64,000 nucleotides of DNA from Gammaproteobacteria bacterium UBA2679 (lineage in GTDB: Bacteria; Pseudomonadota; Gammaproteobacteria; Pseudomonadales; Oleiphilaceae): contig DEMD01000003.1 of assembly GCA_002354735.1 (NCBI GenBank), forward strand, positions 313,511-377,510. Direction: 5' to 3'. Each line of letters starts with the position of its first letter. Positions within the stretch are counted from its first letter, which is position 1. The notes beneath the pieces are model-generated. The model made no database searches. It worked only from the letters and a program-made list of their open reading frames with translations, and was not told where the DNA came from. The position numbers and the translations under genes are program-made. Below, one piece after another: positions 17,901-26,544 of this stretch.

Positions 17901-20619
17901 TGCCATTCAGCCCAAGATGGACAGAATCCGAGCCACCGTCGCTGCCCTGCCCGCGAATCCAGACATAGTAGGTGCCGGCTTCGGTAAAGCGGATACGGTA
18001 GTCGAGCCTCGCGCTCACATTCTCGTAGTCGCTGTTATAGCTGCCCGTTCCAGCTGGCACGGCCTGCAGAGCAGTACCGCCACTGAAGGCCGATGCACTG
18101 ACAGCAGACCAGTTGTGACCGTAAACCGCCACGCTCTGATCGTGAAAGTGTTCGGCTTCGATGACCAGCAGCCCACCCGCGGCACTGCCCTGATCGAAGA
18201 CCTGTACCCCGGTGGGCTCGCCACTTCCACCAGCTGCGTTGACCGTCAGCGTCAGTGTATGTTCCGTCCTGATTGAAGCATCAAGCGCATCCGTCGCGAT
18301 GAGCGTGAGACTGTAGTTCGCAGTGGCGGCACCAGCCCCTGGCGCCCAGTTCAGCGACGCTGTCCCGTTGCCGTTATCGATGAAGCTGGCTGTCCCTGGC
18401 AGAACGGCAAGTTGGGCCGCATTGGCGCTAAGCGCTGGTGGCGGACTCTGCTCGGCCGTGCTGCTGTCAGCGTCAATCGCGTTGAAAGACAGGTTCAGGC
18501 TCGCGGCGGCGTCGACTGTTGCGGTAGTTACTGCACTCACCCATTGCGGGCTCGCATTGCCGAAACTGAAGCTGACCTGGAGCTCGCTGCTAGCAGCGTA
18601 GTTTTCGCCATCGGCGATTGCCCGCAGCATCGAATTGCTGCTGATCACGAGGGGCGCTGAATACCGCTGGCTGTTTTCGTTCGGTGCCGAGCCATCAAGC
18701 GTGTAGAAGATGCCTGCCGCTGCGGATGTTGTGGCCAGATTCACAGTCACTGGCCTCACGAACTGGCCGCCCTGTACATCGGCTACTGGCTTCGCTGCCT
18801 GAGGCGCAGGCGCTTCGCCATCTACGATTTGCTGCGTTTCCTCTGGACCGGAACCGCTGGGTGCATAGCTCGAACTGCGCGTCAGCAATACTCGATCGAC
18901 GATAAAGCCAGTTTCACGCATCCATAGATTCAAGGTGTGATCACCGGCGCTTGGCACCACGATTCGCGCGTTGCCGCCAGTTGACTGACTGTAGCGACTC
19001 CAGGCCGGCTGGCCGACTGGCGAAAACCAGGTGATGGCCTTGGCCGCAGCAACTGGCTCTCCATTCAACCCGACATGGATTGAGTCTGAGCTACCATCGT
19101 TACCTTGCCCGCGAATCCAGACGTAATACGTGCCGGCTTCAGCGAAGCGGATTCGATAGTCGAGTGCAGCGCTGACGGTTTCATAGTTGCTGTTATAGCT
19201 GCCGGTACCGGCCGGTTGCGCTTGCAGTGCAGCACTGCCGCTGAAGCGTGCATCGGCAAGCGGTGCCCAGTTCTGCCCGTACAACGCCACGCTCTGTCGA
19301 TGAAAGTTTTCGGCTTCGATTACGATTCGGCCGGAATTGGCTGGATCCTGGAGAAAAACAGAAAGCCCCTCAGCAGGTGGCTCCGTGCCATTGCCGGCTT
19401 CAGTAATGCTGAGCTCGAGGTTCTGAGCTGTGAAAATCCCGCTGTCGAGCGCATCAGTCGCGATCAGCGTCAATGTATAGACCCCAGCAGCGGCCTCGAC
19501 GCCTGGCGTCCAGGACAGCGTCGCCTGACCATTTCCTGCATCTGTCAGTATTGCCGTGCCAGGTAGCGCCGCCAGCTGGCTGGCATCTGCGCTGATAAGC
19601 GGCGCGGGGCTCTGAGCCGCCGTACTGCTATCCGCGTCACTCGCCAGCACAGGGAGCTCCAGCGTCTGGCCAGCCTGCACAGACGCCGACCCTGGCCAGG
19701 CCTGCCATTGCGGTGCCGAATTGCCGAAAGTGAAGCTGAGTTGCAGTTCATCGCTTTGGCTGAAGCCATCCCAAACCGCCACAGCCCTCACGGCCGTGTC
19801 GGTGGCGATAGTGAACGGGGCATCATAGACGAAGCTTGCACGATCTGGTGTGGCCCCATCAAGTGTATAGAAGATGCTGGCGCCGGCAGACACGGTGCTG
19901 AGGGACAGGGTTACTGGCTCGACATATCGGCCACTGGCGATGTTCGACTCGGGGATAGCTGCCTGTGGATCAGGCAGCTCACCATCAATGAGCTGCACAC
20001 TGGCCTCAGGGCCTGCGCCACTGGGCGTGTACCCGGTGTTCTTGGTGAGTAGAACACGATCTATGATAAAGCCGGTTTCGCGCATCCAGACGTTGAAGGT
20101 GTGCACGCCGGCACTGGGAATAGTGATGACGGCGTTCTTACCCGTCGCCTGGCTGTAGCGACTCCAGTCCAACTGGCCTCTGGGGTAGAATGAGGTGATG
20201 GCCTTGCCGGCCGCTATGGCCTCACCATTCAGACCGAAGTGCACTGAGTCGGAACTACCGTCAGGGCCGTCGCCACGAATCCATACGGCGTAGCTGCCAG
20301 GCTGATCGAAGCGGATGCGGTACTCTAGCCCGGCACTCAGGGTGTCATAGTCGCTGTTATAGCTACCGGTGCCAGCGGGTTCGGCCCGGAGCGCCAGGCC
20401 ATCGGCGAAGCGGCTGCCAGTCAGGGGCACCCAGCTCTGACCGAGTACCGCGGCGCTACTGGCGTGGAATTGCTCCGCTTCGATGACCACCTGGCCATTG
20501 CTATCCTGCACGTATACCGCCGACTCAGCGGCCAGCACGACACTGGCGCACAGCAATAAATTAATGCCTGACAGGCCAGCTATGAGTTTTTGGAAGACGG
20601 ACATGGACACGGGCGACAC
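14971..20619 (-). CDS. Giant secreted SGNH/GDSL hydrolase with repeated carbohydrate-binding modules
   Basis: An 1882-residue secreted protein. Signal peptide, residues 1-31 (LLLCASVVLAAES). Then three repeat units of about 387 residues, each made of a carbohydrate-binding-like module (IEAE.FH start, SYNSDY, YYVWIRGQG, SDSVH.GLNG, LNLWMRETGF..DRVLL; resembling family 35 or GH115 C-terminal modules), a chitobiase C-terminal-like strand set (IFYTLDG..P) and an Ig/cadherin-like domain (PQW..A, LTLIATDALD). A fourth module (about 1195-1350) is followed by a LamG-like domain (about 1370-1575) and an SGNH esterase domain: PLGDSITEG with Ser1612, LGTN, and the DAVHAN Asp1771/His1774 pair. A last Ig-like domain ends in FAVTVQ, so there is no GlyGly-CTERM or sorting tail. 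Inferred role: deacetylation or ester cleavage on a polysaccharide outside the cell. Confidence 0.88.
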   Translation of the reverse strand: MSPVSMSVFQKLIAGLSGINLLLCASVVLAAESAVYVQDSNGQVVIEAEQFHASSAAVLGQSWVPLTGSRFADGLALRAEPAGTGSYNSDYDTLSAGLEYRIRFDQPGSYAVWIRGDGPDGSSDSVHFGLNGEAIAAGKAITSFYPRGQLDWSRYSQATGKNAVITIPSAGVHTFNVWMRETGFIIDRVLLTKNTGYTPSGAGPEASVQLIDGELPDPQAAIPESNIASGRYVEPVTLSLSTVSAGASIFYTLDGATPDRASFVYDAPFTIATDTAVRAVAVWDGFSQSDELQLSFTFGNSAPQWQAWPGSASVQAGQTLELPVLASDADSSTAAQSPAPLISADASQLAALPGTAILTDAGNGQATLSWTPGVEAAAGVYTLTLIATDALDSGIFTAQNLELSITEAGNGTEPPAEGLSVFLQDPANSGRIVIEAENFHRQSVALYGQNWAPLADARFSGSAALQAQPAGTGSYNSNYETVSAALDYRIRFAEAGTYYVWIRGQGNDGSSDSIHVGLNGEPVAAAKAITWFSPVGQPAWSRYSQSTGGNARIVVPSAGDHTLNLWMRETGFIVDRVLLTRSSSYAPSGSGPEETQQIVDGEAPAPQAAKPVADVQGGQFVRPVTVNLATTSAAAGIFYTLDGSAPNENSQRYSAPLVISSNSMLRAIADGENYAASSELQVSFSFGNASPQWVSAVTTATVDAAASLNLSFNAIDADSSTAEQSPPPALSANAAQLAVLPGTASFIDNGNGTASLNWAPGAGAATANYSLTLIATDALDASIRTEHTLTLTVNAAGGSGEPTGVQVFDQGSAAGGLLVIEAEHFHDQSVAVYGHNWSAVSASAFSGGTALQAVPAGTGSYNSDYENVSARLDYRIRFTEAGTYYVWIRGQGSDGGSDSVHLGLNGMPVAAGKAITSFTPYGRPIWSRYSQASGSYARISIPSPGVHTLNLWMRETGFVFDRVLLSKSSGYVPSGSGPAETPQIVDGEEPLPQAARPTANTDGGQFVNPVSVSLNTTSTAAAIYYTLDGSQPTVGSQVYSGPILISTNLTLRAIAGGTGLAVSGELNLEFSFANARPQWTDAITAASVAADSDLNLVLRAVDPDSATAAQSPAPVIDADLAALPGSASLTDNGDGSALLTWSPGSSVSEASYNLSVRAVDALDSSLVTTRTLVLTVTAAGSGGGGEPTPVVSQASSYAGIITIEAEVFIRKRDSSVGTEWTAVSDGNWSNDRAVQALPFGHGYPRDFTDNSAQLDYDIDFSQTGDYYIWIRAEARNGSSDSVHLGLNGVPGADSSPISYFEPFGQMNWSNKQFITYKRAVLTVSQIGRHTLNIWMRESGMVIDKLLLTRDAAFTPSGNGPEATPRAGATARAIVHDETAATWNFSGSNQATRLAAQVGGTSFSCTDCPAAVTGLIGQALDFNGQSTSLVDTGIDLRGTAASKGLNLSMVLRTACGGADEILTLGNAITGSLVMQCQSGSVAATLSSSSAAPVTLSAAADLNDGLWHLLSLDVDGFAGVLRLSVDGVQVGLVPVDTAAMSAALAGLSSGSVPLRLGGSDATGFFAGQIDEVSVHTRVQRRDELARLVTDLTTGLKRGLAQCKTPVRIMPLGDSITEGANGSATTFWGTYRPALFNLLTNTGYQVDFVGGQTGQEAGTHDKAHEGWSGITPLAVSERLLSWLQMNPPALVLTHLGTNRFDVPSMQRIFDRMDQFDAKVPMVVGRIINRQTYDAATSEFNRMLAEAVVQRQQAGDNLFLVDHEPVLDYASDMFDAVHANAAGSEKMALVWFEALQKILPRCTAAAPLLEPAPQVIAAGSALDYEVPVTGHPIGRFSLVSGPEGATIDPATGRVRWSAQSSGSHSFVISTVNSSGSDEAAFAVTVQ
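17021..20490 (-). repeat. Three in-frame tandem repeats of about 1.16 kb inside the SGNH gene
   Basis: The IEAE motif that opens each module recurs near 20474, 19311, 18152 and 17002, a period of about 1160 bases (387 codons). Units 1-3 contain module, chitobiase-like and Ig-like parts; the fourth occurrence is a module only and is more diverged. DNA similarity is easy to see, for example around the encoded MRETGF motif, so the array may recombine and vary in copy number. Confidence 0.85.
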
Positions 20620-20731
20620 CTACGACAGGATCAGGAATAGCCGCCAGTTTGGGTTAAAATTGCAGCAAAGACTACAGAACAGTCACCAGATTTAACAAAG
20701 TATTACATTCCGTCCACTGTACTGCTCACCC

Positions 20732-22393
20732 TCACCCGACGCGAGGTGTGGCCCGCTCAATGATGGCGGCTGCATCGGTGTTTGCCGGAAGATTGCCGTA
20801 GTTGAGACCGCCATGTAGCCCCATCCTCGTGGCGCAGAAAGCCTCGGCGACTGCTGGCGGGGCGTGGCGAATCAACAGTGAGGCCTGCATGGCGAGCGCC
20901 AGCCGATCAACCAGATTACGTGCCCGGTACTCCATGTTGGCAGAGTTCATGAAGTCACTCTGCAATTTCGCCAGATGAACATCAAAGCGTGAATCCGAAC
21001 CCTTGGCAGCGCCGACTTCGTTGAAAAACACCTCAAGACTGGCGGGAGACTTGGACAGCGCGCGGAGAATGTCGAGACATTGCACATTTCCACTGCCCTC
21101 CCAGATTGCATTGACCGGAGACTCGCGCAGCAGACGGGGCATGATGCTGTCTTCCATCACGCCGCTACCACCGATGCATTCCATCGCTTCGTAGGCATGA
21201 TTTGGCGCACGCTTGCAGATCCAGTACTTGCCGATCGGGGTGGCGAGACGAGCGAGCAGCTGCTCCTCTTCACTGGCCCGATCATCGAGCGCGCGTGCCA
21301 GGCGAAGGGTCATGACCATCGCAGCCTCGCTCTCGAGCGCGAGATCTGCCAGCACATTCTGCATGAGTGGCTGCTCGTCGAGGCGCGCACCAAACGCTGC
21401 GCGGTGACGACAATGATGCAGAGCCTGGGCAGCGGCCTGGCGCATACCCCCAGAGCTGCCGATCATGCAATCGAAGCGGGTCATGGCAACCATTTCGATA
21501 ATCGTAGGCACGCCGCGGCCTTCCTCACCGATCATCCAAGCCAGCGCACCGCGTAGCTCCGCCTCACTGGATGCATTGGCCACGTTGCCCATCTTGTTCT
21601 TGAGCCGCTGTATCTGCCATGGATTCTTGGTGCCATCAGGACGCCAGCGTGGCATGAGGAAACAGGACAGCCCACCGGGCGCCTGAGCCAATACGAGAAA
21701 GGCATCGCACATTGGTGCTGAGACAAACCACTTGTGCCCTACCAGCTGATAGGCCTTGCCGGGGCCAGGCTGGTCGACAGGTATGGCGCGCGTGCTGTTG
21801 GCCCGTACGTCGGACCCGCCCTGCTTTTCGGTCATCGCCATGCCAATAGTCACAGCAGTCTTTTCTTCCGCCGGGATATTGCGCGGATCATACGCTCTCG
21901 CGGTGATCTTCGGACCCCAGACGGCCGCTATTTCCGGCTGCAACGCAATAGTGGGCATGGCGGCGAAGGTCATCGTGACCGGGCAGCCATGAGCGGCTTC
22001 GACCTGGGAGTGCATGTAGTAGCTTGCCGCCCTGGCCACGTGGGCACCCTTTTGCGGGTGAGTCCAGGGACTGCTGTGCAGGCCATGCTCGAGCGCCAGT
22101 CTCATCAGCTGGTGATAGGCTGGATGAAATTTTACGAGGTCCTGACGGTGACCGAAGCGGTCATGGCTATGGAACACTGGCTTGTTTTCATTGGCCAGAA
22201 ACCCGAGTTCGATGATGTCGGCGCGGCCGGCGATCTCACCATGCGCCTTCAGTTCGTCCAGTGCCCATTCGGCACCCTCGCGAACAACAGCCTCCTGCAG
22301 CGCCCTGTCCTGTTCGAACAGATTGTAATTTTCGAGCGGAGGCGGCTGATTGAACACCTCATGTGTTTCTGCAAGATAAGCTGAAGCTTTCAC
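20732..22393 (-). CDS. AidB-like acyl-CoA dehydrogenase family protein
   Basis: A 553-residue flavoprotein of the acyl-CoA dehydrogenase superfamily, closest in layout and length to E. coli AidB (about 541), the alkylation-response protein that binds DNA and FAD. Seen: GMAMTEKQGGSDVRANST (FAD-binding), GHKWFVSAPMCD, ECIGGSGVMEDSIMPRLLRE and EGSGNVQCLDILRAL, which are AidB-type motifs. A GTG start at 22393 preceded by GAGGAGA is used, two bases after the TetR stop, so the two are co-transcribed. The real substrate is unknown; family members also act as isovaleryl-CoA-like dehydrogenases. Confidence 0.87.
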   Translation of the reverse strand: MKASAYLAETHEVFNQPPPLENYNLFEQDRALQEAVVREGAEWALDELKAHGEIAGRADIIELGFLANENKPVFHSHDRFGHRQDLVKFHPAYHQLMRLALEHGLHSSPWTHPQKGAHVARAASYYMHSQVEAAHGCPVTMTFAAMPTIALQPEIAAVWGPKITARAYDPRNIPAEEKTAVTIGMAMTEKQGGSDVRANSTRAIPVDQPGPGKAYQLVGHKWFVSAPMCDAFLVLAQAPGGLSCFLMPRWRPDGTKNPWQIQRLKNKMGNVANASSEAELRGALAWMIGEEGRGVPTIIEMVAMTRFDCMIGSSGGMRQAAAQALHHCRHRAAFGARLDEQPLMQNVLADLALESEAAMVMTLRLARALDDRASEEEQLLARLATPIGKYWICKRAPNHAYEAMECIGGSGVMEDSIMPRLLRESPVNAIWEGSGNVQCLDILRALSKSPASLEVFFNEVGAAKGSDSRFDVHLAKLQSDFMNSANMEYRARNLVDRLALAMQASLLIRHAPPAVAEAFCATRMGLHGGLNYGNLPANTDAAAIIERATPRVG

Positions 22394-22395
22394 AT

Positions 22396-23037
22396 CTATC
22401 TCCTCTGGCCGCTCACCCCCTGCATGCAGAAGTCGATGATCGGCTCTATCAGGACCTTCTGCCGGCTCTGATCTCCGACAGGAGGCATTTGTACTGGGCC
22501 CTGCTGCTGAGGCGAAAGCGGCCCCACGAGGCTTTCCGCCAACGCGCCCACCAGACAGGTCGCGCTGAGATGCGCATCCTGCGGCGGCAATGTGCCCGCC
22601 TCTATACCTTCGAGGATCACGCGCTCGAAGAATTCAGCGTAGGATCGCCGGTAGTTCAGCCGTTCTTCTTCAACCAGCGGGTCAACCGGCTCCGCGATAA
22701 GCGACCAGGCCATGACCGGTCCTCGCAAGGCGCGTTCTGCGAACTGCCTGATTGCGCGCTCCAGCCGGACCAAAGCAGGTTCCTGACCAGTCAGCGCGCT
22801 CTCCACCTTATCCAGTTCGATCTGTGTCGCCTCGCGAAAGACTTCGGCAAACAGCTCGGCCTTGGATTCAAAATGTCGATAGACCGAGCCTGTCGCCACG
22901 CCCGCATCTTCTGCCACAAGATTGATAGACGCATTGCGAAAACCACCCTGGCTCACCCGATGGTAGGCACAGTCGAAAATTCGCTGTCGAATTCCCGCCT
23001 TGCGCAACCGCATCTTCTCGGTTTCACGGTATGCCAT
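22396..23037 (-). CDS. TetR/AcrR family transcriptional regulator
   Basis: A 213-residue repressor. The N-terminal helix-turn-helix is clear (RIFDCAYHRVSQGGFRNASI, AGVATGSVYRHFESKAELF). The C-terminal half is a ligand domain. The start MAYRETEKMRLRK at 23037 is chosen over one at 23064. It is co-transcribed with the AidB-like gene, which it probably controls. An inverted repeat just upstream is a likely own operator. Confidence 0.92.
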   Translation of the reverse strand: MAYRETEKMRLRKAGIRQRIFDCAYHRVSQGGFRNASINLVAEDAGVATGSVYRHFESKAELFAEVFREATQIELDKVESALTGQEPALVRLERAIRQFAERALRGPVMAWSLIAEPVDPLVEEERLNYRRSYAEFFERVILEGIEAGTLPPQDAHLSATCLVGALAESLVGPLSPQQQGPVQMPPVGDQSRQKVLIEPIIDFCMQGVSGQRR

Positions 23038-23056
23038 GACACAGCCAGATAAAGAG

Positions 23057-23070
23057 TGAATCAATATTCA
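23057..23070. promoter_or_regulatory. Candidate TetR operator
   Basis: TGAATCAATATTCA, a perfect five-base inverted repeat (TGAAT, four bases, ATTCA), lies 20 bases before the TetR start on the minus strand. The position fits autoregulation of the tetR-aidB unit. Inferred from symmetry only. Confidence 0.5.
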
Positions 23071-23101
23071 TTTTTTGTCAATCGAGTCTCAAATCATGTG
23101 T

Positions 23102-24112
23102 TCAGAATACACTGAGCGGTCGCTCCTGGATGGCTGACTGCTGTTCACGTAGCTGCAGAATATGGTCGCTCCAGTAGCGCGGACTGTTGAACCAGGTAAA
23201 GGCCTGTGGGAAAGCGGGATCCTGCCAGCGCTCGGCAATCCAGCCGGCATGATGGATCATGCGGATCGTACGCAGTGCTTCTATCCAGCGCAGGCTCGGG
23301 TAGTCGAACTCCCTGAAGGTTTCATACCCCTCGAGCACATTGTCCAGCTGCTGACACTGGGCTTCCCTGTCGCCAGCGAGCAGCATCCAGATATCCTGAA
23401 TTGGCGGCGCTGTTCGTGCGTCATCGAAATCCACCAGATTGAAATAGTCGTCGCGCCAGAGAATATTGCCGCGATGCAGATCGCCGTGAATTCGTATACC
23501 GGCGGCCAGGTAGCTGTCATCCAGAATAGCGCGACAGCGCGCCGTCAGGTCATCGACTACGGAACGATAGGCTGGCAACAGATCGGGCGGCAGGAACTCG
23601 GTCTCGATAAGTGTTCGGCCGCGCCCGAGAAAGGCGTCTGTCGTGAGCGGCGGGCGATGCAGGAACTTTGAGCTGGCGCCAATATTATGCATCTGGCCCA
23701 GCAGGCGGCCGAGCATCTTCAGCGTTCCGGGCTCGTCGAGGTCGGGCGCATGACCACCACGACGCTTGAATACGGCGAAGCGAAATTCATCGTGACTATG
23801 CAGTGTCTCGCCATTGAAATATTCGGGCGGCACGCAAGGCAGCTCGGCCTCTGTCAGTTCAAGCTGAAAGGCATGCTCTTCGAGAATCTGCGCGTCGGTC
23901 CAACGCTCAGGGCGATAAATCTTGAGAATGACCGGCTCAGACTGGTCGATCCCGATCTGATATACACGGTTCTCATAGCTGTTAAGGGCCGCGAGTTGAC
24001 CATTGCAGACGAGACCTAGCGACTCCACGGCATCGAGTACGAGATCAGGGCTGATTCGTGCGAAAGGATGGACCGCTGTTTCATTGTCGCGGTCGGTTGA
24101 CACGTCAGTCAT
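23102..24112 (-). CDS. srkA: Stress response kinase SrkA (YihE)
   Basis: A 336-residue Ser/Thr kinase of the choline-kinase-like fold; in E. coli it counters stress-induced cell death together with MazEF. Seen: LNSYENRVYQIGI, the ATP-binding VILKIYRPERWTD, the catalytic HGDLHRGNIL and the metal-binding LVDFDDARTAPPIQDIWML. Length matches the family (about 330). It lies 64 bases upstream of the TetR gene on the same strand and could be read with it. Confidence 0.95.
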   Translation of the reverse strand: MTDVSTDRDNETAVHPFARISPDLVLDAVESLGLVCNGQLAALNSYENRVYQIGIDQSEPVILKIYRPERWTDAQILEEHAFQLELTEAELPCVPPEYFNGETLHSHDEFRFAVFKRRGGHAPDLDEPGTLKMLGRLLGQMHNIGASSKFLHRPPLTTDAFLGRGRTLIETEFLPPDLLPAYRSVVDDLTARCRAILDDSYLAAGIRIHGDLHRGNILWRDDYFNLVDFDDARTAPPIQDIWMLLAGDREAQCQQLDNVLEGYETFREFDYPSLRWIEALRTIRMIHHAGWIAERWQDPAFPQAFTWFNSPRYWSDHILQLREQQSAIQERPLSVF

Positions 24113-24238
24113 GCTATCTCCATTATTCGTTGTGCACCTCGCCGGGCCAGGAGGCTCATGGCGGGCGCTTGCGCTGCGTCACCCTACCGCTGGCCTGTTT
24201 GAAATGCCAGTGATGAAGCAACCACATGGAAAGATATC

Positions 24239-24991
24239 ATGATCACTTCGAGCGTACCGAACAGCTACTTGGCACTCTTACCCTGGCGGCGACTGATTGC
24301 TGCAACTGCCGGGCTTTGTCTCGCAGGCTCAGCCCTTGCCATGGAACCAGAGGACCCTCAAATGCGACAAGTGAGTTTTAGTGTCGAGTCGGCTGCAAAA
24401 ATCGATCAGGATCTCATTGAAGCCAGCCTGTATTTTGAAACACAGCGACTTGAAGCTGCCGATGCCGCGGCAGAGGTCAATGACAAGATGGCCGAAGCGC
24501 TGAAACTGCTGGAGGGACGGAAAGGTCTCGAGTACAGCACCCTCGCCTATCAGACCTATCCTGTGTATGAGAAGAGCGAGATTGAAGGCTGGCGCGTACG
24601 CCAGGTTCTCCAGGTGAGCGGGCAGGACAAGACCGCCGTGACAGACGCGCTCTCAGCGCTTCAGAAAACGCTCTCGATCCAGTCGCTGAACTTTGTCGTG
24701 TCCCGAGGCGCCCGTGATGAAACCAATGCACAGCTGACAAAGGACGTTCTGGACAAGTTCAAGCAGCGTGCACAGCTGATCGCGACGACCATGGATGCGG
24801 CCAGCTACGAAATCACCAATATCCAGATCAATACCCAGGGCAGCAATCAGCCAGAGTACCCGCGCGCTGAAATGATGATGGCACGCGACAGTTCAGGCGG
24901 CGCTGGACCCGCTCTTGAGGCTGGCAAGTCTGAAATCGTAGTCTCGGCCAACGCGACCATCGAACTGGTATTCGACGGCAAACGCCGCTAA
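24239..24991 (+). CDS. Periplasmic SIMPL-domain (DUF541) protein
   Basis: A 250-residue exported protein with a signal peptide (RRLIAATAGLCLAGSALAM, cleaved after ALA near residue 34) and a SIMPL domain (VSFSVESAAKIDQDLIEASL, YQTYPVY, WRVRQVLQVSGQD, and KSEIVVSANATIELVF at the end). Members include the oxidative-stress protein YggE and the periplasmic Omp/BP26 family; the molecular role is unclear. An ATG-led start at 24239 is used. It is divergent from srkA, across 126 bases. Confidence 0.88.
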   Translation: MITSSVPNSYLALLPWRRLIAATAGLCLAGSALAMEPEDPQMRQVSFSVESAAKIDQDLIEASLYFETQRLEAADAAAEVNDKMAEALKLLEGRKGLEYSTLAYQTYPVYEKSEIEGWRVRQVLQVSGQDKTAVTDALSALQKTLSIQSLNFVVSRGARDETNAQLTKDVLDKFKQRAQLIATTMDAASYEITNIQINTQGSNQPEYPRAEMMMARDSSGGAGPALEAGKSEIVVSANATIELVFDGKRR

Positions 24992-25012
24992 AGCCAAAGG
25001 CGCTGTCCGGCC

Positions 25013-25615
25013 TCAGTTCCCCTGGGCAGCGCTTTCTTCCTCGTTCATTATCTTCTCGAGTTGCCTGCCGACCGCCTCAGGTATCAGCACCTGTTCGATG
25101 GCATGAAGCACGCCATTCTTGGCCTCGATATCTGTGGCGAGTATCTTGATCCCATCCACAGAGATCACGCCGTCCTTCGCCAGTACAGGCAAGGTCGTAC
25201 CATCCATCATCTCAATCGAGTCGCGTTCGGCCAGCTGCTTCGCTGAAACCTCGCCCTTGATGACATGATGCTTGAGCATGGCTGCCAGCGCATCATGGTC
25301 CTCACGGAGCGCGTCGAACTGCTCCCTGGGGATGGCTGCGAACGCTGCGTTGGCGGGCGCCAGCACGGTATACGGACCGTTTTGGCGAAGCACCTGCTCC
25401 AGGCCCGCTGCTTTGATCGCAAGCACCAGGGTGCTGAAATCGCCATGCGCTATCGCGACACCGACTACATCCTTGTCACCCATCGATTCAGTTTCAGCAG
25501 CGCTGCTGCCGTCACCGACTTCGCCGTCTTCGATATTCGAGGCAATGGCCAGCGCGGTCATCGGGCTGAGTGAAAATGAAAATGCTGCAGCCAGCAAAAA
25601 ATCTTTGAGCTTCAT
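25013..25615 (-). CDS. Secreted fasciclin (FAS1) domain protein
   Basis: A 200-residue exported protein with a signal peptide (KDFLLAAAFSFSLSPMTALA, ending near residue 24) and a single FAS1 domain: LVLAIKAAGLEQVLRQNGPYTVLAPANAAFAAIP (in pieces, the H1 region), LKHHVIKGEVSA and NGVLHAIEQVLIPE (H2). FAS1 proteins mediate adhesion or matrix contact. The start MKLKDFLL at 25615 is chosen because an AAGAAGGA ribosome site precedes it; a start twelve codons earlier would spoil the signal peptide. It is convergent with the SIMPL gene. Confidence 0.92.
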   Translation of the reverse strand: MKLKDFLLAAAFSFSLSPMTALAIASNIEDGEVGDGSSAAETESMGDKDVVGVAIAHGDFSTLVLAIKAAGLEQVLRQNGPYTVLAPANAAFAAIPREQFDALREDHDALAAMLKHHVIKGEVSAKQLAERDSIEMMDGTTLPVLAKDGVISVDGIKILATDIEAKNGVLHAIEQVLIPEAVGRQLEKIMNEEESAAQGN

Positions 25616-25736
25616 CGCAGTGATCCTTCTTGTTGCGTCTTTGTTATTCATCCAGAGCCATCCGTAATTCAGGGTATGAATCCTGAACCTACAGCGTTGG
25701 ACATGGCCGCTTCATCACCACGACCTTACCCTTTGG

Positions 25737-26396
25737 TTATGTTTGGGTCGATTTTCGCAAACACAACAGGCCGAAACCAAACAAGCCAGCGAGCGTTCCA
25801 AGGAGGTGTGCTTCATGAAGGACCGGAGCGCCGATCAGTCCCTCACTAAGGTCACTGCCTTGCAGGGATCCCGGGATTGGCCAGTTGGCTGCGATGACCA
25901 GGTACAGCAGATACACTGCGCCCAGTACCAGAAGAAGCAGCCGAAGCAGGCCCGCGGGGTCCCTCTGCAATCGCGCCCGCCGTATTTCTTGCAGAATGCC
26001 GACCAGAAGTGCGTAGAACACCTGTCCGTAAAGCACACCACTGTAGCCTACATACCACTGCACTTGCGGATACAGCAGCAGCAGTCCAGCTGATATGACC
26101 GTCACGCCGGATATCAGCACGAACGAAAGCCCTTTCGGCGTACCGTCCAGTAGCAGGCAGCAAGCGGCTACACCGAGCGCGTTCATCGCAAAATGTGTCC
26201 AGTTCAAATGGACGAAGTGGGCAGTGATCAGCCGGTAGTATTCGCCTCTCAATATCAGGTCCCGTTCATATCGGAATACGGAGCCGAGGCCTGAACCGCT
26301 CATGAGCTCTTCAGCGAGCTGAAAGCTGCCGAGAACGATAATGGCAAATGTTAGCCAATGTAGTTTTCGGCTTGGGAAATAGTATGTCTTCGGCAT
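25737..26396 (-). CDS. Rhombosortase (rhomboid-family intramembrane protease)
   Basis: A 219-residue rhomboid-family membrane protease with the rhombosortase layout. Seen: GEYYRLITAHFVHLNWTHFA with the conserved H-x-x-H-x-N-W region, the serine motif GYSGVLYG (Ser119), and a late His197 in VLHEAHLLGTLAG. Six hydrophobic segments fit the family. Rhombosortases cut C-terminal GlyGly-CTERM signals to release or anchor exported proteins. The start MPKTYYFPSRK at 26396 is preferred over one at 26546, which would run into the divergent promoter region. No GlyGly-CTERM protein is seen in this window. Confidence 0.85.
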   Translation of the reverse strand: MPKTYYFPSRKLHWLTFAIIVLGSFQLAEELMSGSGLGSVFRYERDLILRGEYYRLITAHFVHLNWTHFAMNALGVAACCLLLDGTPKGLSFVLISGVTVISAGLLLLYPQVQWYVGYSGVLYGQVFYALLVGILQEIRRARLQRDPAGLLRLLLLVLGAVYLLYLVIAANWPIPGSLQGSDLSEGLIGAPVLHEAHLLGTLAGLFGFGLLCLRKSTQT

Positions 26397-26544
26397 GCAA
26401 GTGACCGTTTCGTGAAGGCGTTGACAGACCCCAGGTGAAATGGCGTGTCCAGATGACCCGTGTTCAGTTATGATTGTGATCGCCTGCAAAGGCGCCGATC
26501 GGACCAAACAAGCGATTATAACTACAATGCTGTCAGGTGAGCCC

